A DNA stretch of 64,000 nucleotides from Massilia agri. GTDB taxonomy: Bacteria; Pseudomonadota; Gammaproteobacteria; Burkholderiales; Burkholderiaceae_D. The position numbers were made by a program, and so were the translations under genes. The stretch's first letter is position 1. Each line of letters starts with the position of its first letter. The notes beneath the pieces were generated by a model, which did no database searches, had not been told where the DNA came from, and saw only the letters and a program-made list of their open reading frames with translations. The stretch spans positions 1 through 64,000 of the forward strand of contig NZ_JANUHA010000016.1 in the NCBI RefSeq assembly GCF_024753255.1, read 5' to 3'. Positions 29,450-37,133 of the stretch are shown one piece after another.

Positions 29450-30021
29450 CTCTGAACGACGACCAGCAGCGCCTTCGCCTCGGTCTTCCCCGCATTCCTG
29501 ATCACATGGTCGTAATCCGCCGGATAGCGCGCCGTGCCCCCATGCTTGATCTTCTTCTTTTCCGTCCCCACTTCCAGCTCGATCGTGCCCGTAATGACGG
29601 TCAGGTGCTCCTTGGTGCCCGGATCGTGGGCCTGCGACGCCATCTCGCCGCCCGGCGCCAGGGTCAGCTCGTACCACTCGTACTTGCCCGCCAGGTCCAT
29701 CGGACCCAGGATGCGCAGGGAATAACCGGCATGGGCGCCGGGCAGGGTAGGGGTTTCGTGCGGGTCCACCACGCGGATCAGGTCCACGGCCCGCACCTCC
29801 GACGAGAGCAGCTCGCCGATCTCCACGCCCAGGGCATTGGCCAGGCGCCAGGTGATGGCGATGGTGGGATTGGCCTTTTCGCGCTCGATCTGGGACAGCA
29901 TCGACTTGGACACCCCCGCGATACGTGACAGATCTTCAAGGGTCAGGCCCCTGGCCAGGCGCAGGCGCTGTAGCGTGGCGCCAACTTCGGGCGGAGCGTT
30001 ATTTGTTAGAGTTTTGCTCAT
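29446..30021 (-). CDS. XRE-type transcriptional regulator with C-terminal cupin
   Basis: 191 residues. The N-terminal HTH_3 domain (about 12-68: LRLARGLTLEDLSRIAGVSK) is followed by a cupin barrel (about 110-190: HLTVITGTIELEVG). In this family the cupin binds a small ligand, often an amino acid or amine. It is divergent from kbl-tdh-sdaA, with a perfect 16-bp palindrome in the shared promoter region, so it probably controls threonine/serine catabolism. The last codon AGG is followed by a TAG that belongs to repeat copy A. Sequence upstream has TTGGCA-N16-TATTCA (30065-30038), a fair promoter with a very short leader. Confidence 0.85.
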   Translation of the reverse strand: MSKTLTNNAPPEVGATLQRLRLARGLTLEDLSRIAGVSKSMLSQIEREKANPTIAITWRLANALGVEIGELLSSEVRAVDLIRVVDPHETPTLPGAHAGYSLRILGPMDLAGKYEWYELTLAPGGEMASQAHDPGTKEHLTVITGTIELEVGTEKKKIKHGGTARYPADYDHVIRNAGKTEAKALLVVVQR

Positions 30022-30085
30022 TGATTAAATTAGGACCTGAATATGCTTATAGCTTTGCTTGCCAAGTTCATTAGCTGGGGGTAAG

Positions 30086-30101
30086 ATTCAATATATTGAA
30101 T
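30086..30101. promoter_or_regulatory. Operator candidate between the XRE-cupin gene and kbl
   Basis: ATTCAATATATTGAAT is a perfect 16-bp palindrome in the divergent intergenic region 30022-30203, 65 bp from the regulator start and 103 bp from kbl. Its position and symmetry fit a dimeric XRE regulator, but binding is inferred. Confidence 0.5.
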
Positions 30102-30203
30102 TTTCGTTCGACATACAGAACTTGGTTTCTAAATCGAACGAGCCAACGATACGACATCCGCCAACCGCCGGTCAAGCCGGACCAACCTGGGAGTGGTTAC
30201 AAC

Positions 30204-31409
30204 ATGAGCGATCAAGCATTTTACAGCGGCCTGCAATCGAAACTCGAGACGCTGCGCACCGAGGGCCTCTTCAAGCCGGAGCGCGTGATCGCTTCGCGCC
30301 AGGGCTCCGAGGTGGTCTCCCAGGATGGCCGCACCTTGATCAATATGTGCGCCAATAACTACCTGGGCCTGTCCGGCGACAGGGAGACCAGCGATGCGGC
30401 CGCCGCCGCGCTGGAAAAGTATGGCTACGGCCTGTCCTCGGTGCGCTTCATCTGCGGCACCCAGACCGTGCACAAGGAACTGGAACAGAAGCTCTCCGAA
30501 TTCCTCGGCACCGAAGACACCATCCTCTACGCGGCCGCATTCGACGCCAACGGCGGCGTGTTCGAGCCGCTCTTCGACGAGAACGACGCCATCATCTCGG
30601 ATGCCCTGAACCACGCCTCGATCATCGACGGCGTGCGCCTGTGCAAGGCGGCGCGCTACCGCTACGCCAACAACGACATGGCGGACCTGGAGAAGCAGCT
30701 GGTCGCCGCTACGGAAGCGGGCAAGCGCCACAAGATCATCGTCACCGACGGTGTCTTCTCGATGGACGGCACCATCGCCCAGCTGGACAAGATCGTCGCG
30801 CTGGCCGAGAAATACGGCGCCCTGACCATGATCGACGAGTCGCACGCTTCGGGCTTCATGGGCAAGACCGGCCGCGGCACCCACGAGCACTGCGGCGTGA
30901 TCGGCAAGATCGACATCATCACCGGCACCCTGGGCAAGGCCCTGGGCGGTGCGATGGGCGGCTTCACCTCGGGCCGCAAGGAGGTCATCGAGACCCTGCG
31001 CCAGAAGTCGCGCCCCTACCTGTTCTCGAACACCCTGGCCCCGATGATCGCCGGCGCTTCGCTGGCAGTGCTGGACCGCATCTCGAAATCGACCGAGCTG
31101 CGCGACCGCCTGATGGACAACACCGCATACTTCCGCAAGGAGATCGAGCGCATCGGCTTCACCATCAAGCCGGGCACCCACCCGGTGGTGCCGGTGATGC
31201 TGTTCGACGCGCCGATCGCCCAGAAATTCGCGGCCCGCATGTTCGAGCTGGGCGTGCTGCTGTCAGGCTTCTTCTACCCGGTGGTGCCGATGGGGCAGGC
31301 GCGCGTGCGCGTGCAGCTCTCCGCCGCCCACACCCGCGAGCAGCTCGACACCGTGCTCAAGGCCTTCGAACAAGCCGGCAAAGAGCTGGGCATCCTCAAG
31401 AATCAATAA
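30204..31409 (+). CDS. kbl: Glycine C-acetyltransferase (2-amino-3-ketobutyrate CoA ligase)
   Basis: 401 residues, fold-type I PLP enzyme of the alpha-oxoamine synthase family. It splits 2-amino-3-oxobutyrate with CoA into glycine and acetyl-CoA. The PLP lysine lies in TGTLGKALGG; DESHASGFMGKTGRGTHEHC is the conserved cofactor-holding segment and NNYLGL the N-terminal signature. The start at 30204 has GGAG 10 nt upstream and the normal N-terminus for Kbl; the open frame continues upstream to 30096 without homology. First gene of kbl-tdh-sdaA. Confidence 0.94.
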   Translation: MSDQAFYSGLQSKLETLRTEGLFKPERVIASRQGSEVVSQDGRTLINMCANNYLGLSGDRETSDAAAAALEKYGYGLSSVRFICGTQTVHKELEQKLSEFLGTEDTILYAAAFDANGGVFEPLFDENDAIISDALNHASIIDGVRLCKAARYRYANNDMADLEKQLVAATEAGKRHKIIVTDGVFSMDGTIAQLDKIVALAEKYGALTMIDESHASGFMGKTGRGTHEHCGVIGKIDIITGTLGKALGGAMGGFTSGRKEVIETLRQKSRPYLFSNTLAPMIAGASLAVLDRISKSTELRDRLMDNTAYFRKEIERIGFTIKPGTHPVVPVMLFDAPIAQKFAARMFELGVLLSGFFYPVVPMGQARVRVQLSAAHTREQLDTVLKAFEQAGKELGILKNQ

Positions 31410-31424
31410 GATCGGAACAGAACA

Positions 31425-32381
31425 ATGGAACGCATCCTCATCATTGGCGCCAACGGCCAGATCGGCAGTGAACTCGTGACCGCCCTGGCGGAGCAGCACG
31501 GCGCGCAGAACGTCATCGCCTCGGACATCGGCACCAACAACGTCTACGGCGCGGCGCGCTACACTCAGCTGGACGTGCTGGACAAGGACCGTCTCGCCCA
31601 GCTGATCGATGCGGAAGGCATCACCCAGGTCTACCAGCTGGCAGCGCTGCTGTCGGCCACCGGCGAAAAGGCCCCGCTCAAGGCCTGGACCCTGAACATG
31701 GACGGCCTGCTGAACATCCTGGAAGTCGCGCGCGAGCGTGGCGAAGCGGGCAAGCCGCTGAAGATCTTCTGGCCTTCCTCGATCGCCGCTTTTGGGCCGA
31801 ATACCCCGGCCGAATCCACTCCGCAGTACGCGGTGATGGACCCGACCTCGATCTATGGCATCAGCAAGCTCGCCGGCGAGCGCCTGTGCGAGTACTACCA
31901 CAGCAAGTACGGCGTGGACGTGCGCTCGATCCGCTACCCTGGCATCATCAGCTTCAAGTCGCCCCCGGGCGGCGGCACCACCGACTACGCGATCGCGATC
32001 TTCTACTCGGCGCTCAAGGGCGAGACCTATGAATGCTTCCTGGGCCCGGAAACCACGCTGCCGATGATCTACATGCCGGACGCGATCCGCGCCACCATCG
32101 AGCTGATGGATGCCCCGGCGGAGAAGGTCGCGATCCGCTCTTCGTACAACGTGGCCGGCGTGTCCTTCAACCCGCGTGAACTGGCGGCCGCCATCAAGAA
32201 GGCGGTACCTGGCTTCGAGATCGCCTACAAGCCGGACAGCCGCCAGCAGATCGCGGACTCCTGGCCGAAGAGCCTGGACGACAGCCGCGCGACCTCCGAC
32301 TGGGGCTGGAAGGCGCGCATCGGTGTCGAGGAGATGGTCGCCGATATGCTGAAGAACATCGACGTCGGCGTCGCCGCCTGA
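31425..32381 (+). CDS. tdh: L-threonine 3-dehydrogenase, extended SDR type
   Basis: 318 residues. The NAD-binding ILIIGANGQIGSELV at the N-terminus and the catalytic Tyr/Lys in YGISK identify an extended short-chain dehydrogenase. The DVLDKDRL, YPGIIS and GGGTTDYA segments match the non-zinc L-threonine dehydrogenase family (as in Cupriavidus and Flavobacterium) and not the MDR-type E. coli Tdh. It oxidises threonine to 2-amino-3-oxobutyrate, the substrate of Kbl encoded 15 bp upstream, which fixes the assignment. Confidence 0.9.
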   Translation: MERILIIGANGQIGSELVTALAEQHGAQNVIASDIGTNNVYGAARYTQLDVLDKDRLAQLIDAEGITQVYQLAALLSATGEKAPLKAWTLNMDGLLNILEVARERGEAGKPLKIFWPSSIAAFGPNTPAESTPQYAVMDPTSIYGISKLAGERLCEYYHSKYGVDVRSIRYPGIISFKSPPGGGTTDYAIAIFYSALKGETYECFLGPETTLPMIYMPDAIRATIELMDAPAEKVAIRSSYNVAGVSFNPRELAAAIKKAVPGFEIAYKPDSRQQIADSWPKSLDDSRATSDWGWKARIGVEEMVADMLKNIDVGVAA

Positions 32382-32439
32382 GCGTCAACCCAAGATCAAA
32401 CAATAAAAACAATCAAAACCGGATAGTCGAGACAACAAG

Positions 32440-33828
32440 ATGGATATGAGCGTTTTCGATCTTTTCAAGATCGGTATCGGCCCGTCGAGCTCCCACACGG
32501 TGGGCCCGATGGTGGCGGCGCGCCGCTTCCTGCTGGAGTGTGGTTCGCTTGAGCAGGCGGTGGGCGTCGAGGCACACCTGTATGGTTCGCTGGCGCTGAC
32601 CGGCGTCGGCCACGCGACGGACAAGGCCGTGATCCTCGGCCTGATGGGCGAGACGCCGCAGGGCGTGGACCCGGACACGGTCGAGGACAAGCTGGCCGAA
32701 GCCGAGATGGACGGCAAGCTGAAACTGCTGGGCGAGAAGGAAGTCCCCTTCCAGTACCGTACCGGCCTCATCTGGCACAAGCAGTCGACCCTGCCGGAAC
32801 ACCCGAACGGCATGAAGTTCGTCCTGCAGCTGCTTGACGGCAGCATCATCGAACGCATCTATTACTCGGTGGGCGGCGGCTTCATCACCGCGGCAGGCGA
32901 GAGCCAGGCGCGCGCGGCGGAAGCGCCTTCGCGCACGGTGCCCTTCCCATTCGACACGATGGCCGAGTTGCTGGCCCAGGGGCGCGAGCACGGCCTGTCG
33001 ATCCCGCACATGCTGCGCGCGAACGAGCTGGCGCGCATGAGCGAGCTTGACCTGGACACGGGCCTGGATCGCATCTGGAAGGTGATGCACGACTGTATCG
33101 CCCACGGCCTCGTCACCGAGGGCGAACTGCCCGGCGGCCTGAACGTCAAGCGCCGCGCGGCCAAGCTGTGGAAGCAGGCGCACTGCAACGAGGGCAAGCG
33201 CGTCAACGAGTTGCCGCACGATGCGACGCACCACGTGACCCTGTATGCGATGGCCGTCAACGAGGAGAATGCGGCCGGCGGCCGTGTCGTCACCGCGCCG
33301 ACCAATGGCGCGGCCGGGATCATCCCGGCGGTGCTGCGCTACTACGCCGAGGACTGCCGTCCGAGCGACCCGGTGCAGGGCATCCGCGACTTCCTGCTCA
33401 CGTCCGCCGCGATCGGCATGCTGTGCAAGAAGAATGCCTCGATCTCGGGCGCCGAGATCGGCTGCCAGGGCGAGGTCGGGGTGGCGTGCGCCATGGCGGC
33501 GGCCGGCCTGGTGGCGGCGCTCGGCGGCTCCAACGAGCGCATCGAGAATGCGGCGGAGATCGGCATCGAGCACCACCTCGGCATGACCTGCGACCCGATC
33601 GGCGGCCTGGTGCAGATTCCCTGCATCGAGCGCAACGGCATGGGCGCGATCAAGGCGATCACCGCGGCCTCGCTGGCCATGAAGGGCGACGGCACCCACT
33701 TCGTCAGTCTCGACAATGCCATCGAGACGATGCGCCAGACCGGCGCCGACATGCAGGTGAAGTACAAGGAAACTTCGCTGGGCGGTTTGGCCGTCCACGT
33801 TGTGACCGTTAACCACGCCGCCTGCTGA
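32440..33828 (+). CDS. sdaA: L-serine ammonia-lyase (iron-sulfur dependent)
   Basis: 462 residues, single-chain form with beta domain (1-150, starting SVFDLFKIGIGPSSSHT) fused to the alpha domain. Cysteines in MLCKKNASISG, EIGCQGEVG and the distal IPCIERN segment fit the labile [4Fe-4S] cluster that activates serine for deamination to pyruvate and ammonia. It is 58 bp after tdh. Threonine is turned to glycine by Tdh-Kbl, and serine made from glycine can be fed to pyruvate here. Met3 is an alternative start. Confidence 0.92.
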   Translation: MDMSVFDLFKIGIGPSSSHTVGPMVAARRFLLECGSLEQAVGVEAHLYGSLALTGVGHATDKAVILGLMGETPQGVDPDTVEDKLAEAEMDGKLKLLGEKEVPFQYRTGLIWHKQSTLPEHPNGMKFVLQLLDGSIIERIYYSVGGGFITAAGESQARAAEAPSRTVPFPFDTMAELLAQGREHGLSIPHMLRANELARMSELDLDTGLDRIWKVMHDCIAHGLVTEGELPGGLNVKRRAAKLWKQAHCNEGKRVNELPHDATHHVTLYAMAVNEENAAGGRVVTAPTNGAAGIIPAVLRYYAEDCRPSDPVQGIRDFLLTSAAIGMLCKKNASISGAEIGCQGEVGVACAMAAAGLVAALGGSNERIENAAEIGIEHHLGMTCDPIGGLVQIPCIERNGMGAIKAITAASLAMKGDGTHFVSLDNAIETMRQTGADMQVKYKETSLGGLAVHVVTVNHAAC

Positions 33829-33847
33829 CCTGACGCTGCCGCTTCCC

Positions 33848-33969
33848 GTAGGGTGGGCGATCCCTCGCCCACGCGTTCAACTACACGTCGAGGGCCGACA
33901 CCGTCTCTGTTCGTATTACGGTTGAACGCGTGGGCGGAGGACTCGCGGGGCCGCCCAGGCCCACCCTAC
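33848..33969. repeat. Palindromic repeat, GTAGGGTGG family, copy B
   Basis: 122 bp with ends GTAGGGTGG and CCACCCTAC. The left hairpin is GTGGGCGA-TCCC-TCGCCCAC; then ACGCGTTCAAC and GTTGAACGCGT face each other across a variable centre, and a right stem is built on GTGGGC...GCCCAC. It begins 19 bp after the sdaA stop and ends about 90 bp before thrC. Confidence 0.85.
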
Positions 33970-34017
33970 GTAACCGGGATGTTTTTTTGCACCACAGCAT
34001 ACGATCCCTCAGGGCGC

Positions 34018-34023
34018 TATAAT
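34018..34023 (+). promoter_or_regulatory. -10 element before thrC
   Basis: A consensus TATAAT lies 38 bp upstream of the thrC start, just past repeat copy B. No matching -35 hexamer is found at 16-18 bp, so an activator or an extended promoter may be involved. Confidence 0.35.
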
Positions 34024-34061
34024 AAAAGTTCAACTTTGGCCCCTACCGGATTTCCTACCGT

Positions 34062-35537
34062 ATGCATTACGTCTCCACCCGCGCAACCAGCGCGTCCGCA
34101 GCACGCAATCCCCAGCGTTTTTCCGACATCCTGCTAGCCGGTCTCGCTCCGGATGGCGGCCTGTATCTCCCCGAAACCTATCCGCAAGTCAGCGGCGCGG
34201 AACTCGATGCCTGGCGCAAGCTGTCGTATGCCGAACTGGCCTATGAAATCCTGCGCAAGTTTGCGACCGACATTCCCGACGACGACCTGCGCGCCCTGAC
34301 CGCGAAGACCTACACCCCCGAGGTCTACCGCAATGCGCGGGCCGATGAGTCGGCCAAAGACATCACCCCGCTGCGCGTGCTGGAAGAAGGGGAAAAGGGC
34401 AAGCTGGTGCTGCAGGCGCTGTCCAATGGCCCGACCCTGGCCTTCAAGGACATGGCGATGCAGCTGCTGGGCAATCTGTTCGAGTATGCGCTGGCCAAGA
34501 ACAATGACGAACTGAACATTTTTGGTGCGACCTCCGGCGACACCGGCAGCGCCGCCGAGTACGCGATGCGCGGCAAGCGCGGCGTGCGCGTGTTCATGCT
34601 CTCGCCGCACAAGAAGATGAGCGCCTTCCAGACCGCCCAGATGTTCAGCCTGCAGGACCCGAATATCTTCAATATCGCGGTGGAAGGCGTGTTCGACGAC
34701 TGCCAGGACATGGTCAAGGCCGTGTCGAACGACCTGTCCTTCAAGGCGCGCCACAAGATCGGCACCGTCAACTCGATCAACTGGGCGCGCGTGGTCGCGC
34801 AGGTGGTCTACTACTTCCGCGGCTACCTGGCTGCCACCACCAATAACGAGCAGAAGGTGTCGTTCACCGTCCCTTCGGGGAACTTCGGGAATATCTGCGC
34901 CGGCCACATCGCCCGCATGATGGGCCTGCCGATCGACAAGCTGGTCGCCGCCACCAACGAGAACGACGTGCTCGACGAGTTCTTCCGCACCGGCGTCTAC
35001 CGCGTGCGTAAACCTGCCGAGACCTACCACACGAGCAGCCCCTCGATGGATATCTCGAAAGCCTCGAACTTCGAGCGCTTCGTCTACGAGCTGGTGGGGC
35101 GCGACGCCGAGCGCACCCATGCCCTGTTCAAGAAGGTCGACACCCACGGCGGTTTTGACTTGTCCGGCGCTCCGGGCAGCGATGGCGACGAATTCAAACT
35201 CGTGGGCCAGTACGGTTTCGCCTCGGGCAAGTCGACCCACCCCGATCGCCTGGCCACCATCCGCGACGTGGCGGACGATTACGGTATCACCATCGACACC
35301 CACACTGCCGACGGCATCAAGGTCGCGCGCGAACACATGCAGCCGGGCGTGCCGATGATCGTGCTGGAAACCGCGCTGGCCGCCAAGTTCAACGAGACCA
35401 TCCTCGAAGCACTCGGCCAGGACGCCGAGCGCCCGGCCGGCTTCGAGAACATCGAGGCGCTGCCGCAGCGCTTCGTGGTCATGCGTCCCGAGGTGGACAG
35501 CATGAAAGCCTATATCGCCGGGCACACGGGGCTGTGA
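34062..35537 (+). CDS. thrC: Threonine synthase
   Basis: 491 residues, PLP fold-type II enzyme that converts O-phospho-L-homoserine to threonine. The PLP lysine is Lys129 in LAFKDMAMQLLG; FGATSGDTGSAAEYA supplies the phosphate-binding loop and the N-terminus MHYVSTR is typical. Length fits the long class-2 enzymes. Homoserine dehydrogenase, which often precedes thrC in relatives, is not here; a repeat and the serine/threonine catabolic operon take its place. moeA follows with a 2-bp gap. Confidence 0.93.
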   Translation: MHYVSTRATSASAARNPQRFSDILLAGLAPDGGLYLPETYPQVSGAELDAWRKLSYAELAYEILRKFATDIPDDDLRALTAKTYTPEVYRNARADESAKDITPLRVLEEGEKGKLVLQALSNGPTLAFKDMAMQLLGNLFEYALAKNNDELNIFGATSGDTGSAAEYAMRGKRGVRVFMLSPHKKMSAFQTAQMFSLQDPNIFNIAVEGVFDDCQDMVKAVSNDLSFKARHKIGTVNSINWARVVAQVVYYFRGYLAATTNNEQKVSFTVPSGNFGNICAGHIARMMGLPIDKLVAATNENDVLDEFFRTGVYRVRKPAETYHTSSPSMDISKASNFERFVYELVGRDAERTHALFKKVDTHGGFDLSGAPGSDGDEFKLVGQYGFASGKSTHPDRLATIRDVADDYGITIDTHTADGIKVAREHMQPGVPMIVLETALAAKFNETILEALGQDAERPAGFENIEALPQRFVVMRPEVDSMKAYIAGHTGL

Positions 35538-35539
35538 CG

Positions 35540-36760
35540 ATGAAGCCGCCCATGCTGTCGGTGCGCGAGGCGCTGACCCAGCTGCTGGACGCGGCTAGTG
35601 CCGTCGACGGCGTCGAGCGCGTGCCTACCCTCGAGGGCAACGGCCGCGTGCTGGCGCAAGACATGCTCGCGACCATCGACGTGCCCTCGGCCGACAACAC
35701 GCAGATGGATGGCTACGCGGTCCGCGCGCGCGATTGCGAGAGCGGCAGCGCGACCCTGCGCGTGGCCCAGCGCATCCCGGCGGGCACCGTCGGTGCGCCC
35801 CTGGAGCCTGGCACGGCGGCGCGCATCTTCACCGGCGCCCTGATTCCACCGGGCGCCGATGCCGTCGTGATGCAGGAGCAGTGCGAGGCGGTGGGCGACA
35901 GCGTCACCGTGCGCCATATGCCGCGTCCGGGCGAATGGATCCGCCGTACCGGCGAGGACGTCTCGAGCGGTTCCGTGATCCTGCCTGCGGGGACGCGCCT
36001 GCGCAGCCAGGAGCTCGGGCTTGCAGCGTCCGTCGGGCTGGCCGAACTCCCGGTGCGTCGCCGGGTGCGCGTGGCGGTATTCTTCACGGGCGACGAGCTG
36101 GCCATGCCGGGCGAGCCCTTGCAGCCCGGCGCGATCTACAACTCGAACCGCTTCACCCTGCGCGGCCTGCTGGAGAACCTCGGCTGCGACTTCACCGACT
36201 TCGGCATCGTGCCGGATTCGCTGGAGGCGACGCGCGACACGCTGCGCCGCGCGGCCGCCGGGCACGACCTGATCATCACCTCGGGCGGCGTCTCGGTCGG
36301 CGAGGAAGACCACATCAAGCCGGCGGTGGAAAGCGAAGGGCGCCTGGACCTGTGGCAGATCGCCGTCAAGCCCGGCAAGCCGCTCGCCTTCGGCGAAGTG
36401 CGCCGCGCAGAAGGTTCCTCGTACATCATCGGCCTGCCCGGCAATCCGGTATCGAGCTTCGTCACCTTCCTGCTCTTCGTGCGGCCATTCCTGCTGCGCC
36501 TGCAGGGCGTGAGCGGTCCGGTGGAGCCGCGCGGCTACGTCATGCGCGCCGATTTCGCGCTGCCCAAGGCCGACCGCCGCAATGAATTCCTGCGCGTGCG
36601 CGTGAACGCCGCCGGCGGCCTGGACCTCTTCCCCAACCAGGGCTCGGGCGTGCTGACCTCGACTGTCTGGGGCGATGGCCTGGTCGACAATCCGCCGGGC
36701 CAGGCGATCGCGGAAGGCGATCTCGTACGCTTCATTCCCTTCGCCGAACTGCAGCACTAG
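35540..36760 (+). CDS. moeA: Molybdopterin molybdenumtransferase
   Basis: 406 residues; inserts molybdate into adenylylated molybdopterin. MoeA hallmarks are SADNTQMDGYAVRA, the FTGALIPPGADAVVMQEQ loop, the MPT-binding ITSGGVSVGEEDHIK and GLPGNPVSS segments, and a C-terminal beta domain. The ATG at 35540 follows the thrC stop directly; a GTG at 35534 that overlaps the stop is a possible alternative. The thrC-moeA-moaD order is common in Betaproteobacteria. Confidence 0.92.
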   Translation: MKPPMLSVREALTQLLDAASAVDGVERVPTLEGNGRVLAQDMLATIDVPSADNTQMDGYAVRARDCESGSATLRVAQRIPAGTVGAPLEPGTAARIFTGALIPPGADAVVMQEQCEAVGDSVTVRHMPRPGEWIRRTGEDVSSGSVILPAGTRLRSQELGLAASVGLAELPVRRRVRVAVFFTGDELAMPGEPLQPGAIYNSNRFTLRGLLENLGCDFTDFGIVPDSLEATRDTLRRAAAGHDLIITSGGVSVGEEDHIKPAVESEGRLDLWQIAVKPGKPLAFGEVRRAEGSSYIIGLPGNPVSSFVTFLLFVRPFLLRLQGVSGPVEPRGYVMRADFALPKADRRNEFLRVRVNAAGGLDLFPNQGSGVLTSTVWGDGLVDNPPGQAIAEGDLVRFIPFAELQH

Positions 36761-36767
36761 GACCAGC

Positions 36768-37025
36768 ATGAAGATCAATGTGAAGTATTTCGCCTCGGTG
36801 CGCGAGTCGGTCGGCACGGGCCAGGAAACGCTCGAGTTGCCCGACGGTGCATCGACGGTCGGCGCGGTGCGCAGCCTGCTGGCGTCGCGTGGCGGTGTGT
36901 GGGGAGAAGCGCTCGGCGAGGGGCGCGCCGTGCGCATGGCTTGCAGACAGGTGATGTGCGGACCGGAGGCGCCGGTGGAAGAGGGCGCCGAAGTGGCGTT
37001 CTTCCCGCCCGTGACGGGCGGGTAG
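36768..37025 (+). CDS. moaD: Molybdopterin synthase sulfur-carrier subunit
   Basis: 85 residues, ubiquitin-like fold (MKINVKYFASVRE), ending in the obligatory Gly-Gly that carries the thiocarboxylate. It starts 8 bp after moeA. The stop codon TAG is provided by the first bases (G-TAG-GG) of repeat copy C, immediately after the Gly-Gly codons. The MoaE partner gene that usually follows is missing from this position. Confidence 0.9.
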   Translation: MKINVKYFASVRESVGTGQETLELPDGASTVGAVRSLLASRGGVWGEALGEGRAVRMACRQVMCGPEAPVEEGAEVAFFPPVTGG

Positions 37026-37130
37026 GGTGGTCGGCTATGCCGACCGCGCGTTCAAACAGTGCATGAGCAGTATTGCAGTGACTATTCAGGGGGCGGTTGA
37101 ACGCGCGGACGGCGAAGCCGTCCACCCTAC
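37022..37130. repeat. Palindromic repeat, GTAGGGTGG family, copy C
   Basis: 109 bp with ends GTAGGGTGG (37022-37030) and CCACCCTAC (37122-37130). The left hairpin is GGTCGGC-TAT-GCCGACC, followed by CGCGCGTTCAA, a centre of about 40 bp, TTGAACGCGCG and the right hairpin GGACGGC-GAA-GCCGTCC. It overlaps the moaD stop on the left and ends 3 bp before the stop codon of the convergent TRAP gene. Confidence 0.87.
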
Positions 37131-37133
37131 GGA

